DNA of 54,663 bases from Planctomycetota bacterium (GTDB lineage Bacteria > Planctomycetota > Phycisphaerae > UBA1845 > UTPLA1). The notes under the pieces were generated by a model. That model saw nothing but the letters and a program-made list of their open reading frames with translations. It searched no databases and was not told the origin of the DNA. The position numbers and the translations under genes are program-made. Below, in pieces: positions 42,102-51,323 of this stretch. Positions within the stretch are counted from its first letter, which is position 1. Every line of letters begins with the position of its first letter. The DNA lies in contig JACRIM010000018.1 in NCBI GenBank assembly GCA_016235815.1, positions 1-54,663 of the forward strand, read 5' to 3'.

Positions 42102-42356
42102 ATGTCGCGGTCAAGGAAGACGCTGGAAAAAGTACTAAGCGGGCACTCGGATGCGAATATCAGCTTTCGTGAACTTCGCGGATTGCTTGTTTCCCTCGGG
42201 TTTGCGGAACGAATAAAAGGCGATCACCACATTTTCTTCCGGGATGGGATCGCTGAGATCATCAACCTTCAGCCGAAGGGGTCTTCGTCGAAGCCGTATC
42301 AAGTTAAACAAGTGCGCGAGTTGATCAACCGATACCAACTACGAGCCAAGCCATGA
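42102..42356 (+). CDS. hicA: HicA-type mRNA interferase toxin
   Basis: The 84-residue protein has the HicA fold signature SFRELRGLLVSLGF and the catalytic His in KGDHHIFFRDG (the usual GSHHIF element with Asp for Ser). HicA cleaves mRNA and is held inactive by HicB. The start at 42102 agrees with the -10 box just upstream; the frame itself opens at 42045. The stop overlaps the hicB start by four bases. Confidence 0.9.
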   Translation: MSRSRKTLEKVLSGHSDANISFRELRGLLVSLGFAERIKGDHHIFFRDGIAEIINLQPKGSSSKPYQVKQVRELINRYQLRAKP

Positions 42357-42559
42357 AGTACGAAGTCATCATTTACTGGTCAAACGAAGATCGAGCCTTT
42401 ATCGCCGAAGTGCCGGAGCTTCCCGGCTGCATGGCCGACGGCAAGACGCACCAAGCCGCCCTCAAGGCTGTATATCGCGTTGCTCGGGAATGGTTGGAAA
42501 CGGCCAAGCAGCTTGATCGACCAATTCCTACCCCCCGCGGTAGGCTGATGTATGCGTAA
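42353..42559 (+). CDS. hicB: HicB-type antitoxin
   Basis: The 68-residue partial-RNase-H-fold antitoxin has the signature YEVIIYWSNEDRAFIAEVPE followed by LPGCMADGKTHQAALKAV. It neutralises HicA. It is the short form, without an appended DNA-binding domain. It overlaps hicA by four bases (ATGA). Confidence 0.92.
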   Translation: MKYEVIIYWSNEDRAFIAEVPELPGCMADGKTHQAALKAVYRVAREWLETAKQLDRPIPTPRGRLMYA

Positions 42560-42568
42560 GTCTGTTCC

Positions 42569-43663
42569 TCAGCGCGGCACGAAGCTAACCGTGATGTGCA
42601 TGATGGTCCAGTAGAGGAAGGCCTCCGGCGCCAGCAACCACTTCAGATAGGGCGTCTGGTCGAGGGCCAATGTCCACACCAGACCGACGGCCATTAACGC
42701 GACAGCCATGCCGATGTGCAATGTCTTGAAGCCGGCGGGGGTCGTGCGCATCCACATCCAAAGTCCATTCGGAGCGGTCTTCGGCGGGTATTTCGAATAC
42801 TGATAGGAAGCGAAGATATACCAGGCAACGACGTGGAAGAGGATGAGCGCGTACGGACGTTGCACGATGAGCAGGGCAAGACCCAGCACGGCAATGACGC
42901 CGCTCATGACGCGGAAGAGCGTCGCATGGGTGTGCACCAATTCGGTGGCGCTGTTGTATCCAAGCCCTTTCGCAAATCGCTTCAGCGCGACGTGAAATCC
43001 CCCCGCGATAATCGCGAGCGGTACCGCCGAGAGCGCGACTTTCGCGGCAAGGGGCAATGAGCCGTTGAACAGGGCGAGGTCGTGCGTGTTCGTCTTGGCA
43101 CTGTAGATGCCCCACGGGACGAGCGCCCAGACGAGGCACGCCATGGCCGCGACCGTGAGCGCGATGAGCGTTCGGACCATCCGTTCGAAGACGGCTCGAT
43201 CCTTGATTGCCGCGGCATCGCCCAACAAGGTATAGAACATGGCCTCATCGCGCAACTCATGGACAAGAAACGCCAGATAGACACCAAGGTAAAGAATGAC
43301 ATTCGTCTTGCCGCCGCCCCATCCATAGAGCGTGCAGAGCACGGCGCCGAGGGCGAGGAGGCCGAAGATCCAGGCCCGCTTTTCAGCCGAGCGATTCTTC
43401 GGACTGGACCACATGAAAAGGAATCCGATGATGACATGCGGAATGGTGATGTAACGCATCGCGGCTTCGGAGGCCTCGCGGATGAAACGAATGCTCTCGG
43501 GGTGACGATGAAGTACGTTTCGCTCGATGTAGTAGCCGATCCAGAATACGAATACGATGAGCGCCGTTCCGAGCATGGCCTTGAGGAAGTGGATTTCCGT
43601 GCGGTTAACGCCGCGCGGCCTTCCGTCGACCGCCAGACTGCCTGAAATCGGTGTGTCCGCCAT
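42569..43663 (-). CDS. His-rich polytopic membrane protein of unknown function
   Basis: The 364-residue protein has about nine or ten membrane helices. Histidines recur at or near helix ends: IPHVIIGF, LVHELRDEAMFY, GGFHVALK, ELVHTHATLF, LFHVVAWYIF, LHIGMAV and MHITVSF. Such a pattern suggests bound metal or haem, as in membrane oxidoreductases or di-iron hydroxylases, but I can name no family. The ATG at 43663 has AGGA at a proper distance. It lies 35 bp after lpxA on the same strand. Confidence 0.7.
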   Translation of the reverse strand: MADTPISGSLAVDGRPRGVNRTEIHFLKAMLGTALIVFVFWIGYYIERNVLHRHPESIRFIREASEAAMRYITIPHVIIGFLFMWSSPKNRSAEKRAWIFGLLALGAVLCTLYGWGGGKTNVILYLGVYLAFLVHELRDEAMFYTLLGDAAAIKDRAVFERMVRTLIALTVAAMACLVWALVPWGIYSAKTNTHDLALFNGSLPLAAKVALSAVPLAIIAGGFHVALKRFAKGLGYNSATELVHTHATLFRVMSGVIAVLGLALLIVQRPYALILFHVVAWYIFASYQYSKYPPKTAPNGLWMWMRTTPAGFKTLHIGMAVALMAVGLVWTLALDQTPYLKWLLAPEAFLYWTIMHITVSFVPR

Positions 43664-43698
43664 GACTTTTCCTATCTCGCGAGGCGATGATACTCCGT

Positions 43699-44517
43699 TC
43701 AATCCTCGTCGCCGCCATTTTCATCTACATCGGCTGCTGACCGTCTTCCGCCCGCGATGCCTAGTTTCGATGCGCCATTGACGAATTCGAGGACGCGCTT
43801 TCCGGTCGCCGTTTTGGCCTGTCCGGCAAATTCTTCCACGGCCGATCGGAACGGTTTGTCGGTGTGATACAGGATCCGGTAGGCGAGGCGAGCCTCATCG
43901 ATCTCCTCCTTGGAAAACTTCCCGGCGCGTCGAAGCCCGATGCTGTTGTAACCCACGCACTTCGATTCGTGCAACGCCTTCATGAACGGTGGGATGTCTT
44001 TCGTAATCCGGGTGCCGCCACCGATCATGACGTACTCGCCGATTCGGGCGAATTGGTGAACAAGACCGTAGCCGCCGACAATGGAGTTTTCCCCGACGGT
44101 GACGTGACCAGCCAAGGCGCCGCAGTTGTAAAGCTTGACCCCGTTGCCGAGCTCACAGTTGTGGCCGATGTGAGCGTAGCCAAGGATGAAGCAGTTCTTA
44201 CCGAGGATCGTCCAGGATTCGGGCTGCGTTCCCCGATGGATGCTGGCGAACTCTCGAATGATGGTCCCCGCGCCAATCTTGCAATACGACCGTTCGCCGC
44301 CGAAGTGGAAATCCTGCGGCAGGTGGCCGACGACCGCGCCGGGATGAATCTGCACGCGGTCGCCGATTTCGGTCCAGCCGGAAAGATAGGCGTTCGGGTA
44401 AATCTTGACGTTCTCGCCAAGCTTGACCGGTCCCTCGATGACGACGTTCGGTCCGATGTCGCATGAGGGGGGTACGTGTGCCTGTTTATCGATAATGGCG
44501 GTCGGATGAATGGGCAT
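43699..44517 (-). CDS. lpxA: UDP-N-acetylglucosamine acyltransferase LpxA
   Basis: LpxA moves a hydroxyacyl chain from acyl carrier protein to UDP-GlcNAc, the first step of lipid A synthesis. The 272-residue protein shows the left-handed beta-helix hexapeptide pattern (IGPNVVIEGPVKLGENVKIY onwards). It has the catalytic His in YAHIGHNC (H119; the second position here is Asn where E. coli has Asp) and the typical C-terminal helical domain. It supports an outer membrane with lipid A. FabI, which feeds acyl-ACP, is encoded next door on the other strand. Confidence 0.96.
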   Translation of the reverse strand: MPIHPTAIIDKQAHVPPSCDIGPNVVIEGPVKLGENVKIYPNAYLSGWTEIGDRVQIHPGAVVGHLPQDFHFGGERSYCKIGAGTIIREFASIHRGTQPESWTILGKNCFILGYAHIGHNCELGNGVKLYNCGALAGHVTVGENSIVGGYGLVHQFARIGEYVMIGGGTRITKDIPPFMKALHESKCVGYNSIGLRRAGKFSKEEIDEARLAYRILYHTDKPFRSAVEEFAGQAKTATGKRVLEFVNGASKLGIAGGRRSAADVDENGGDED

Positions 44518-44643
44518 GGTCGAATTCTCTGTGTCATGCTTTCGCGCGACTACCGCGCGCCGGCAATGCCCTTATTTAACGGGGTTGTTCAACTCGCCGC
44601 AAACGCGCCTTCCCGATTGTAGTTGCGAGCGGAACCTCTTGCG

Positions 44644-44665
44644 CCGCCGTAAGTTGCAACGGCGG
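44644..44665. other. Hairpin in the lpxA-fabI intergenic region
   Basis: CCGCCGT (44644-44650) and ACGGCGG (44659-44665) form a perfect stem with an 8-base loop. It lies in the 271-bp divergent spacer between lpxA and fabI. No T-run follows. I see no other clear signal in the spacer. Confidence 0.4.
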
Positions 44666-44788
44666 GGCTGAACCTCGCAATGATAGCCCGTACTGGACTT
44701 CCCGGCCGTCGGCCCATACATTATTCCAAATCCAAGGCCGTCGAAACGTAATGTGAACCGTCGGCCGTTTCATTATGGAGTCCATCGC

Positions 44789-45562
44789 ATGGGTCTGATG
44801 ACCGGCAAAAAGGGCGTCGTCGTCGGCGTGGCCAACGACCACAGTCTCGCATGGTATATCGCCGAAATGTTGCACAAAGAGGGTGCCGAGATTGCCTTCA
44901 ATTACCTCCCCGGCGAGAAAATGGAACGGCGAGTCCGCAAGCTGGCCGAGCCGATTGGGGCCAAGCTGATCCTTCCCTGCGACGTTTCCAAGGATGAAGA
45001 CGTCGAGCGCTTCATGGGCGAGGTTCATCAGGCCTACGACAAGATCGACTTTTTGGTCCACGCCGTTGCGTTCGCCAACCGCGACTGTCTGACGAATCGC
45101 TTCTGGGAGACGCGGCGCGAGGACTTCAAGCAGGCCATGGACATCAGCTGCTACTCGTTGGTGTCGCTTTGCCAGAAGGGCTTCAACATGTTCCGCGAGG
45201 GGGCCAGCGTTCTGACGCTCAGCTACCTCGGTTCAGTGAAGTTCGTTCCCGGTTACAACGTCATGGGCGTCTGCAAGGCGGCTTTGGAAAGTACGGTTCG
45301 ATACCTTGCGGCAGACATGGGTGACTTGCGTCGAGTACGCGTGAACGCGATCTCTGCGGGACCGTGTCGCACGCTCAGTTCGGCGGGCATCGGCGGATTC
45401 GACAAGATACTCGAACACTATCCCACCAAAAGCCCGCTTCGCCGCAACATCGAATCCGATGAAGTCGGCAAATCGGGGCTGTACCTCTGCAGCGATCTCT
45501 CAAGTGGTGTGACCGGCGAAATTCACTATGTGGATGCCGGTTACAACATGGTCGGCTGGTAG
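44789..45562 (+). CDS. fabI: Enoyl-ACP reductase FabI
   Basis: FabI reduces the enoyl-ACP in each turn of fatty acid elongation with NAD(P)H. The 257-residue protein has the catalytic Y146 (LSYLG), Y156 and K163 (YNVMGVCKAALE) at the same numbers as in E. coli FabI. It also has the nucleotide region GVANDHSLAW. The ATG at 44789 has GGAG eight bases upstream; the frame begins 36 bases earlier. It lies divergent from lpxA. Confidence 0.96.
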   Translation: MGLMTGKKGVVVGVANDHSLAWYIAEMLHKEGAEIAFNYLPGEKMERRVRKLAEPIGAKLILPCDVSKDEDVERFMGEVHQAYDKIDFLVHAVAFANRDCLTNRFWETRREDFKQAMDISCYSLVSLCQKGFNMFREGASVLTLSYLGSVKFVPGYNVMGVCKAALESTVRYLAADMGDLRRVRVNAISAGPCRTLSSAGIGGFDKILEHYPTKSPLRRNIESDEVGKSGLYLCSDLSSGVTGEIHYVDAGYNMVGW

Positions 45563-45629
45563 GTTTGTCGTCCCGGGAATATTCGATCCAAGATTTCAAG
45601 GCAGGCGCTTCAGTGCGATAGCCACTCCC

Positions 45630-47279
45630 TCAGGGGCACGCTGAATTCACGCGCAAGAGCTTCGTGACAAACTCGGCCATGTCGTCGTCCGTGTCGACAT
45701 TGGCCGGCAGCGAATCTGCATCGAGGTCGCTGGCTGCGCATGCGGTGCCGGTGAGGATGCAATCAACAAAGCGCGACACGTCGTGGCCGTCGACCTTTGC
45801 GTCGGCAAACATATCGCCGGCGCAGGCGGGAACAATCTGCAAGTTGAAGGATTGGCTCTGGGCTTGACCGCAGGTATTCGACGCGACTGCGTGGTACAGG
45901 CCATTGTCGTTTGCGGTCGTCGAAATCACGGTAAGCGTATTGGTCGTCGCCCCGCTGATGTGGGCGTCGTCCGAAAGTGGTGAATTATTTCGATACCAGA
46001 GAATCGACGTGCCGGGACCGCCGACAGCCTGAATACTTAGTACGGCGGAACCACCCGCAACACCGCCGCTGAGGATGGGTTGTTGGGTTATGGCTGGCGC
46101 GGGGGACGGCATCCACCTTGCGACGTGCACACAGGCCGCTCCACCGGCAGTGGTGAATGAACCGCCGACGCAAAGCGACGGCCCTTCGCCGGTTCCAAAG
46201 TCGTGTGTGACAGCGGCGTACACATTGTTGTTGAGGCCGGTGCCGAGGGACTGCCAGACCGATCCGTTCCAAACGCCGATGTACGGAACCGGAGTCAGTC
46301 CTGATGCATTGAAGTCGCCCCCGACATAGAGCCGTGCGCCAGTGCCCGTACGATCATCGAAGTTTGCATAGGCCTTCGGCTCACTGTTGAATCCGTTGTG
46401 GAACGGCTGATACGACGTGCCATTCCATCGGGTGACGTGGCGAACCAACTGTTGATCGGCGTTTGCGAAAAAACCGCCGATGTAAAGGCGCGGGATGCCG
46501 TTGTCGAAAAACAATCCCATCGAATGGGCGTGATCGGACGTCAAATCACCGAGTTGGCCCAGTCCTGAGAAGTTGTTGCCGTCCCATTTTGCGATGTGGG
46601 CGATCGGTAACCCGTTGGCGGTGGTGAAGCGTCCACCGTAGTAGACGGCCGGGCCATTTCCATCGTCAAAGGTCGTGAGGGCATACACTTGATCGTTCAC
46701 ACCGGTGCCGAGCGGTGTCCACGTGTTGTTCTTCCATTTGGCGGCGTTGTTCACCGGCTGGCCGCCGGCGGAGACGATGTTGCCGCCGACATAAAGCGCT
46801 GGTACGCCGTTCTCCACGATCGAGGTCATGGCGTACACGGTGCCGGTGACGCCGGCTCCAAGGGGGGACCACGTCAACCCATTCCATTTGGCGATGCAAT
46901 TCGCGGTAACACCGTCGATGGATTGGAAAAAGCCTCCGACAAAAAGCGCCGGGCCGGATCCATCGTCGAAGACCAGCATGGATGACAGGCCCGAGGTGTT
47001 CAGCCCCGTACCGTTGACGCCGGACCACGAGATTCCGTTCCACCGGGCGATGCCGCGCGTCGTGCTTGCGCCGGCTGTCGTGAAGAAGCCGCCGGCATAG
47101 ACGGCCGGTCCGGAGCCGTCGTTGAACGATGCGATTGCAAAGACCGTGTTATTGGGTCCCTGTGTTCCGATGTCGGTGTTCCATGCGGGTTGGCACTGGG
47201 AATGGACGGGAGCGGCGGACCACGCAATCAGTAGAAGCGCGAAACAAATGGGGCATCGAAGAAATCGGGATTTGGACAT
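45630..47279 (-). CDS. Secreted repeat protein with Ig-like and dockerin-like ends
   Basis: The 549-residue product has a signal peptide ending APVHS. About six repeats of 50-60 residues have the pattern GPALYVGGxFxxAxG, then IAKWNGxxWxxLGxG, probably a beta-propeller (about residues 30-385). An Ig-like domain follows (QQPILSGGVAGGSAVLSIQA, TLTVISTTANDNGLYHAVAS, about 390-475). The C-terminus has a dockerin-like segment (CAGDMFADAKVDGHDVSRFV). It is extracellular, with an adhesive or structural role likely; no catalytic site is seen. Confidence 0.82.
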   Translation of the reverse strand: MSKSRFLRCPICFALLLIAWSAAPVHSQCQPAWNTDIGTQGPNNTVFAIASFNDGSGPAVYAGGFFTTAGASTTRGIARWNGISWSGVNGTGLNTSGLSSMLVFDDGSGPALFVGGFFQSIDGVTANCIAKWNGLTWSPLGAGVTGTVYAMTSIVENGVPALYVGGNIVSAGGQPVNNAAKWKNNTWTPLGTGVNDQVYALTTFDDGNGPAVYYGGRFTTANGLPIAHIAKWDGNNFSGLGQLGDLTSDHAHSMGLFFDNGIPRLYIGGFFANADQQLVRHVTRWNGTSYQPFHNGFNSEPKAYANFDDRTGTGARLYVGGDFNASGLTPVPYIGVWNGSVWQSLGTGLNNNVYAAVTHDFGTGEGPSLCVGGSFTTAGGAACVHVARWMPSPAPAITQQPILSGGVAGGSAVLSIQAVGGPGTSILWYRNNSPLSDDAHISGATTNTLTVISTTANDNGLYHAVASNTCGQAQSQSFNLQIVPACAGDMFADAKVDGHDVSRFVDCILTGTACAASDLDADSLPANVDTDDDMAEFVTKLLRVNSACP

Positions 47280-47432
47280 GCTGCGAACCTCCTCGATGAT
47301 GAATGGTGGCCGATCAGGGGGAGCCGCGGCTTGAGATGCTATTCTAGCGTTTCAGACTCGGAAAGCAAAGAACGTCCGCAGGTGATGCAGAAAATGCTCC
47401 ACGGTTCCTGGAGGCACTACAATCAGGCCGCC

Positions 47433-49328
47433 ATGGAACCGACGACGATCGAGGTCAAGAATGCCCGCGTGCACAATCTGCAGAGCGTGTCGGTGTCGCT
47501 GCCGCGGAACAGCTTGATCGTCTTTACCGGTGTTTCGGGCAGCGGCAAGTCATCGTTGGCGTTCGATACGCTCTATGCCGAAGGGCAGCGGCGGTACATC
47601 GAGTCGCTCTCATCGTATGCCCGGCAGTTCATGGGCCAGATGCAGAAGCCGGACTGCGATCAGATCACCGGTCTTTCTCCGGCAATCGCGATTCAACAGA
47701 AGACTACCGGCTGGAATCCGCGAAGCACGGTCGGCACCGTGACGGCCATTTACGACTTTCTGCGTGTGCTGTATGCCCGAATTGGTACACAGCATTGCAC
47801 CGAATGCGGAAGGCCGATCGCGGCCCAGTCGCGCGAACAGATTGTCGCCGGGTTGTATAGCGCATTTGGAGACAAGGGAGCGAAGGTGCTGGTACTCGCC
47901 CCGGTTGCGCGCGGGCAAAAAGGTGAGTTCCGTGACCTCTTTGATGATCTGATTCGTGCCGGGTATGTGCGTGCCCGCGTCGACGGCGAGATCGTTGAGC
48001 TGCGCGAGAATCAATCGCTGGAGAAAAACCGGCGGCACGACATCGAGGTCGTCATCGACCGGTTGGTTCTCAATGATTCGAGCCGTGGTCGGGTGGCTGA
48101 AGCGGTGGAGGGCGCGCTTCGTGTTGGGAATGGGTCGCTTCTGATCGCGCCGATGGATGGTGAGAAAGGGAAGCCGGCCGAGCGGGTGTTTTCATCGAAG
48201 TACGCCTGTGCCGATTGTGGGATTTCGTATGAGCCGCCGACGCCGCAGCTTTTTTCATTCAACGCACCGAGTGGGATGTGTTTGACCTGCGACGGCTTGG
48301 GCGAATTGACGGACTTTGATCCTGCGTTGCTCGTGCCCGATCCGACGTTGAGATTCTACGACCCGTGCGTCGCTCCGATGCGAACCAAAATCGGCAAATG
48401 GCGACGACATGTGTTTGAGGGTGTGGCCAAGGCTGTTGGGTTTGACATTGACAAGCCGTGGAACGAACTGCCGCAAAAGGCCCGCGATGCATTGCTGTTC
48501 GGCACCGGTGACCGTCACATCACGTATGAGTGGAAGTGGTCCGGCGGAGTGTGGAAGCACGGCGGCACGTTTGACGGCGTGATTGAAGAACTGCGCGACA
48601 AGTATCGAAAAGCCAAGGCGGGCTTCGTGCGCGAGTATTACGAGAAATACATGCGCCGCGGACCGTGCCCGGATTGCAAAGGTACTCGGTTGAACAAGCA
48701 GGCGTCGGCCGTGCGGCTGGCAGTGGGGGGCAAGCCGGGGCCGACGATTCAGGAGTTGTGCGCGATGTCAGTCGCACGCACCGTAGACACCATTTCGCGC
48801 CTGACGCTTACGTCGGTGCAACAGATCGTCGCGGAAGAGGTGCTAAAGGAAGTTCGTACGCGGCTGGCATTTCTGCGAAACGTCGGACTTGATTACATCA
48901 CCCTGGATCGCACGGCTCCAACGCTCTCCGGCGGCGAGTTGCAGCGCATTCGACTGGCCGGACAAATCGGATCGGGCCTGACCGGCGTGTTGTACATTCT
49001 CGACGAGCCGTCGATTGGGTTGCACGCGCGCGACAATGAAAAGTTGCTGGCGAGCCTGATCGCACTTCGCGACATGGGGAATACGGTCGTCGTGGTCGAA
49101 CACGACGAAGCAACCATGCGGGCCGCCGACTACATCGTGGATTTCGGCCCCGGCCCCGGCGTGCGCGGCGGGCATGTGGTGGCCAAGGGAGATTACGACG
49201 ATGTAACCAACACGGGCGAATCGCTGACCGGGCAGTATCTGTCGGGGAAACGGGCGATTGACGTGCCTGCAAAACGGAGGCCGGTCGCGCGGATTGACGA
49301 TCGGCCGCATCGATCTGCGTCACGCTGA
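47433..49328 (+). CDS. uvrA: Half-length UvrA (first ATPase half only)
   Basis: UvrA recognises DNA damage in nucleotide excision repair and normally has about 940 residues with two ABC ATPase halves. This protein has 631. Walker A is GVSGSGKSS (about 33-41). UvrB-binding and insertion regions follow, then a CxxC pair set (CADCG and CLTCDG). The signature LSGGELQRIRLAGQ and Walker B VLYILDEPSIGLHARDN complete NBD1. It ends about 30 residues after LTGQYLSGKRAI, where full UvrA continues into NBD2. Its stop overlaps the convergent pfp gene by nine bases, so no second half follows. The start at 47433 precedes VKNARVHNLQ. Confidence 0.88.
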   Translation: MEPTTIEVKNARVHNLQSVSVSLPRNSLIVFTGVSGSGKSSLAFDTLYAEGQRRYIESLSSYARQFMGQMQKPDCDQITGLSPAIAIQQKTTGWNPRSTVGTVTAIYDFLRVLYARIGTQHCTECGRPIAAQSREQIVAGLYSAFGDKGAKVLVLAPVARGQKGEFRDLFDDLIRAGYVRARVDGEIVELRENQSLEKNRRHDIEVVIDRLVLNDSSRGRVAEAVEGALRVGNGSLLIAPMDGEKGKPAERVFSSKYACADCGISYEPPTPQLFSFNAPSGMCLTCDGLGELTDFDPALLVPDPTLRFYDPCVAPMRTKIGKWRRHVFEGVAKAVGFDIDKPWNELPQKARDALLFGTGDRHITYEWKWSGGVWKHGGTFDGVIEELRDKYRKAKAGFVREYYEKYMRRGPCPDCKGTRLNKQASAVRLAVGGKPGPTIQELCAMSVARTVDTISRLTLTSVQQIVAEEVLKEVRTRLAFLRNVGLDYITLDRTAPTLSGGELQRIRLAGQIGSGLTGVLYILDEPSIGLHARDNEKLLASLIALRDMGNTVVVVEHDEATMRAADYIVDFGPGPGVRGGHVVAKGDYDDVTNTGESLTGQYLSGKRAIDVPAKRRPVARIDDRPHRSASR

Positions 49329-50720
49329 ATCGTTGACGGACAGGTTGGCCTTGCCATTTCCGATGTCGGCATTCATGGGCATCGCCAAGCTGGTGCGTTG
49401 AGGAACGAACAGCCGCGTCGCTGCGCGCTGGAACTTTCTCTTGAAATCGGCCTCGGTCATTTTGGCGGCCGTTGAAAGTTTGGCGAGCATGACGGGGTTT
49501 TCCATGTCCTGGGACTCAAGTCGAATCATGTAGGCGCGGGCAACCTGATAGGCGTCGGATGTGACGTCCACCTGTCGAATGGCCGTGCGATTGGTCTTGG
49601 GGTCAACCATTTGCGAGAAGTACATCGGGACCAGGTTGTTGCCCTGGATCGACACCATGACGCCGCCGGTTACGTTTACGGCAGGATCAAGCAACAGCCG
49701 AACCGCGCCGTTTCCCAACTCACGGCAATACGCCATGTCGAGCGGCGTCGGCGGCGCGCAGCGGAGCATGTAGCCGATGGTTTGGGGGATGACGGTGATT
49801 TTCTCGCCGCGGTCACCGAAACGACGGGCGAGTTCATCGGTCAACATGCGGGCCAGGGGAACATCGGCGAGGCGCAGGTGGCCGGCGGCGTCTAGCTCGA
49901 CCTTTTTGCCCAATAGGTTTTCCAGCTCTTCACGATCGCCGAGGCGATAGGCGAGACCTTCGGCAACGATGGCAACGCCGTCGGCACGTCCCATCGCTTT
50001 GCGCTTGATGATGGCGCCTTCGAGCACATCGGTGATTTGACCGAGCGTAACGGTCTCGGCGAACTCCTCGGGGATAAGGGTGAGCGTTGCGCCGGTGGCC
50101 TTGCCCATTCCGAGCGCAAGGAAGCCGGCATGTCGCCCCATGGCGACGACAAGATACCAACGCCCGGTTGTCTTTGCGTCTTCCATGAGATTCGCAATCA
50201 ACTCGGAGCCGAGGTGTCGCGCGGTGTTGTAGCCAAACGTGGGAATCTCGGCCGGCAACGGAAGATCGTTGTCGATGGTCTTGGGGACATGCACCACACG
50301 AATGCGGCCGCCGGTGCGCGCCGCGACGAATCGCGCGGAAAGCGCTGTGTCATCGCCGCCGATGGTGATCAGGTGCGTCACACCCATTTCGGTGAAATGC
50401 TTGAGTACGAGATTGACTTTGGTGTCGTCCGGGTGAACGACCGTCGACTCGTCCAATTTCTTCTCATCGAGCAGCGTCGTGCGGCTGGTGCGGAGGATGG
50501 ATCCGCCGTCGAAATGGATGCGGGCGACATCGGCGATCTTCAGCTCTTCGGTATGGCGCTCGCAGACGAATCGCTCCGAGGCGAGATGCTTGAAGCCGTC
50601 GTAGATGCCGACGACGGACATGCCATGGTTGATGGCTTCAATCGCTGCTGCACCGATGACGGCATTAATCCCGGGTGCGGGTCCGCCGCCGACGAGGATG
50701 GCGAGTTTTCGCGTGTTCAA
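49320..50720 (-). CDS. pfp: 6-phosphofructokinase, pyrophosphate-dependent type
   Basis: This enzyme phosphorylates fructose 6-phosphate in glycolysis. The 466-residue protein has GGGPAPGIN (11-19), GGDDT (121-125), where the second Asp replaces the Gly of ATP-dependent enzymes, and PKTIDND (146-152) with the Lys of pyrophosphate-dependent enzymes. So it probably uses pyrophosphate and runs reversibly. The family pattern MGRHAGFLALG is also present. Confidence 0.93.
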   Translation of the reverse strand: MNTRKLAILVGGGPAPGINAVIGAAAIEAINHGMSVVGIYDGFKHLASERFVCERHTEELKIADVARIHFDGGSILRTSRTTLLDEKKLDESTVVHPDDTKVNLVLKHFTEMGVTHLITIGGDDTALSARFVAARTGGRIRVVHVPKTIDNDLPLPAEIPTFGYNTARHLGSELIANLMEDAKTTGRWYLVVAMGRHAGFLALGMGKATGATLTLIPEEFAETVTLGQITDVLEGAIIKRKAMGRADGVAIVAEGLAYRLGDREELENLLGKKVELDAAGHLRLADVPLARMLTDELARRFGDRGEKITVIPQTIGYMLRCAPPTPLDMAYCRELGNGAVRLLLDPAVNVTGGVMVSIQGNNLVPMYFSQMVDPKTNRTAIRQVDVTSDAYQVARAYMIRLESQDMENPVMLAKLSTAAKMTEADFKRKFQRAATRLFVPQRTSLAMPMNADIGNGKANLSVNDSA

Positions 50721-50816
50721 AGCTGCGATCTCCGGTTAGATAAAACGTTTCACCTGCAGATTGTACTGGTTTCTCAAGGAATGAGGAATTCACATTTGTG
50801 GCATTGATCAAACGGC

Positions 50817-51323
50817 TCATCCTCCCGCCCACCGCTGTATTGCAGCTGAAATAGGCAAGAATAGCGTTTGCGGCTCGTGGCGAAATCGAATGAACCCATG
50901 GTGCTCGTAATACTCAACGGCGGTTACGTCCTTGGCATCCACGACCAGGGCATACGCCGCAATCCCGGATCGGCAAGTTCGCTGTAGCGCGTCGAACAAC
51001 ATAACGCCTCCCAGTTTCAGCCCTCGGTATGCGAGGTCGACGGCAAGTCGGCCGAGTCGGACCGCCGGAACGCTTGGGTAGCGTGGCAGCTTTTTTGTGA
51101 TATCAGCCGGGAGATCGGGCAGCGCGATTCCGCAGGCCGCCAGTGTGTTATACGCCGCGAGGCGTCCGGTTTGCGCATCAACCGCGACAAAGCAGGCCGT
51201 CATGCCTCGCCGCATGTCCTGTCCGACTCGCCGACGGAAGTAGTCATTGAGGGCGTCAACTCCACAATCGAAATTGCGTCGGTCGTGTTCGTCGAGTCGT
51301 TCAATTCGGAAGGGGGGCTTCAA
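50817..51323 (-). CDS. GNAT acetyltransferase toxin (TacT-like)
   Basis: The 168-residue acetyltransferase has the TacT-type opening DFCGVDALNDYF-like segment (here FDCGVDALNDYFRRR), the acetyl-CoA-binding region VRLGRLAVDLAYRGLKLGGVML and the Tyr in VEYYEHHGFIRF. TacT-type toxins acetylate aminoacyl-tRNA and stop translation. The start overlaps the antitoxin stop by four bases. Confidence 0.88.
   Translation of the reverse strand: MKPPFRIERLDEHDRRNFDCGVDALNDYFRRRVGQDMRRGMTACFVAVDAQTGRLAAYNTLAACGIALPDLPADITKKLPRYPSVPAVRLGRLAVDLAYRGLKLGGVMLFDALQRTCRSGIAAYALVVDAKDVTAVEYYEHHGFIRFRHEPQTLFLPISAAIQRWAGG

Noticed and set aside
44518-44788. Possible structured RNA or riboswitch between lpxA and fabI
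   Set aside because: One hairpin is visible, but there is no known riboswitch core or terminator, so I list only the hairpin.
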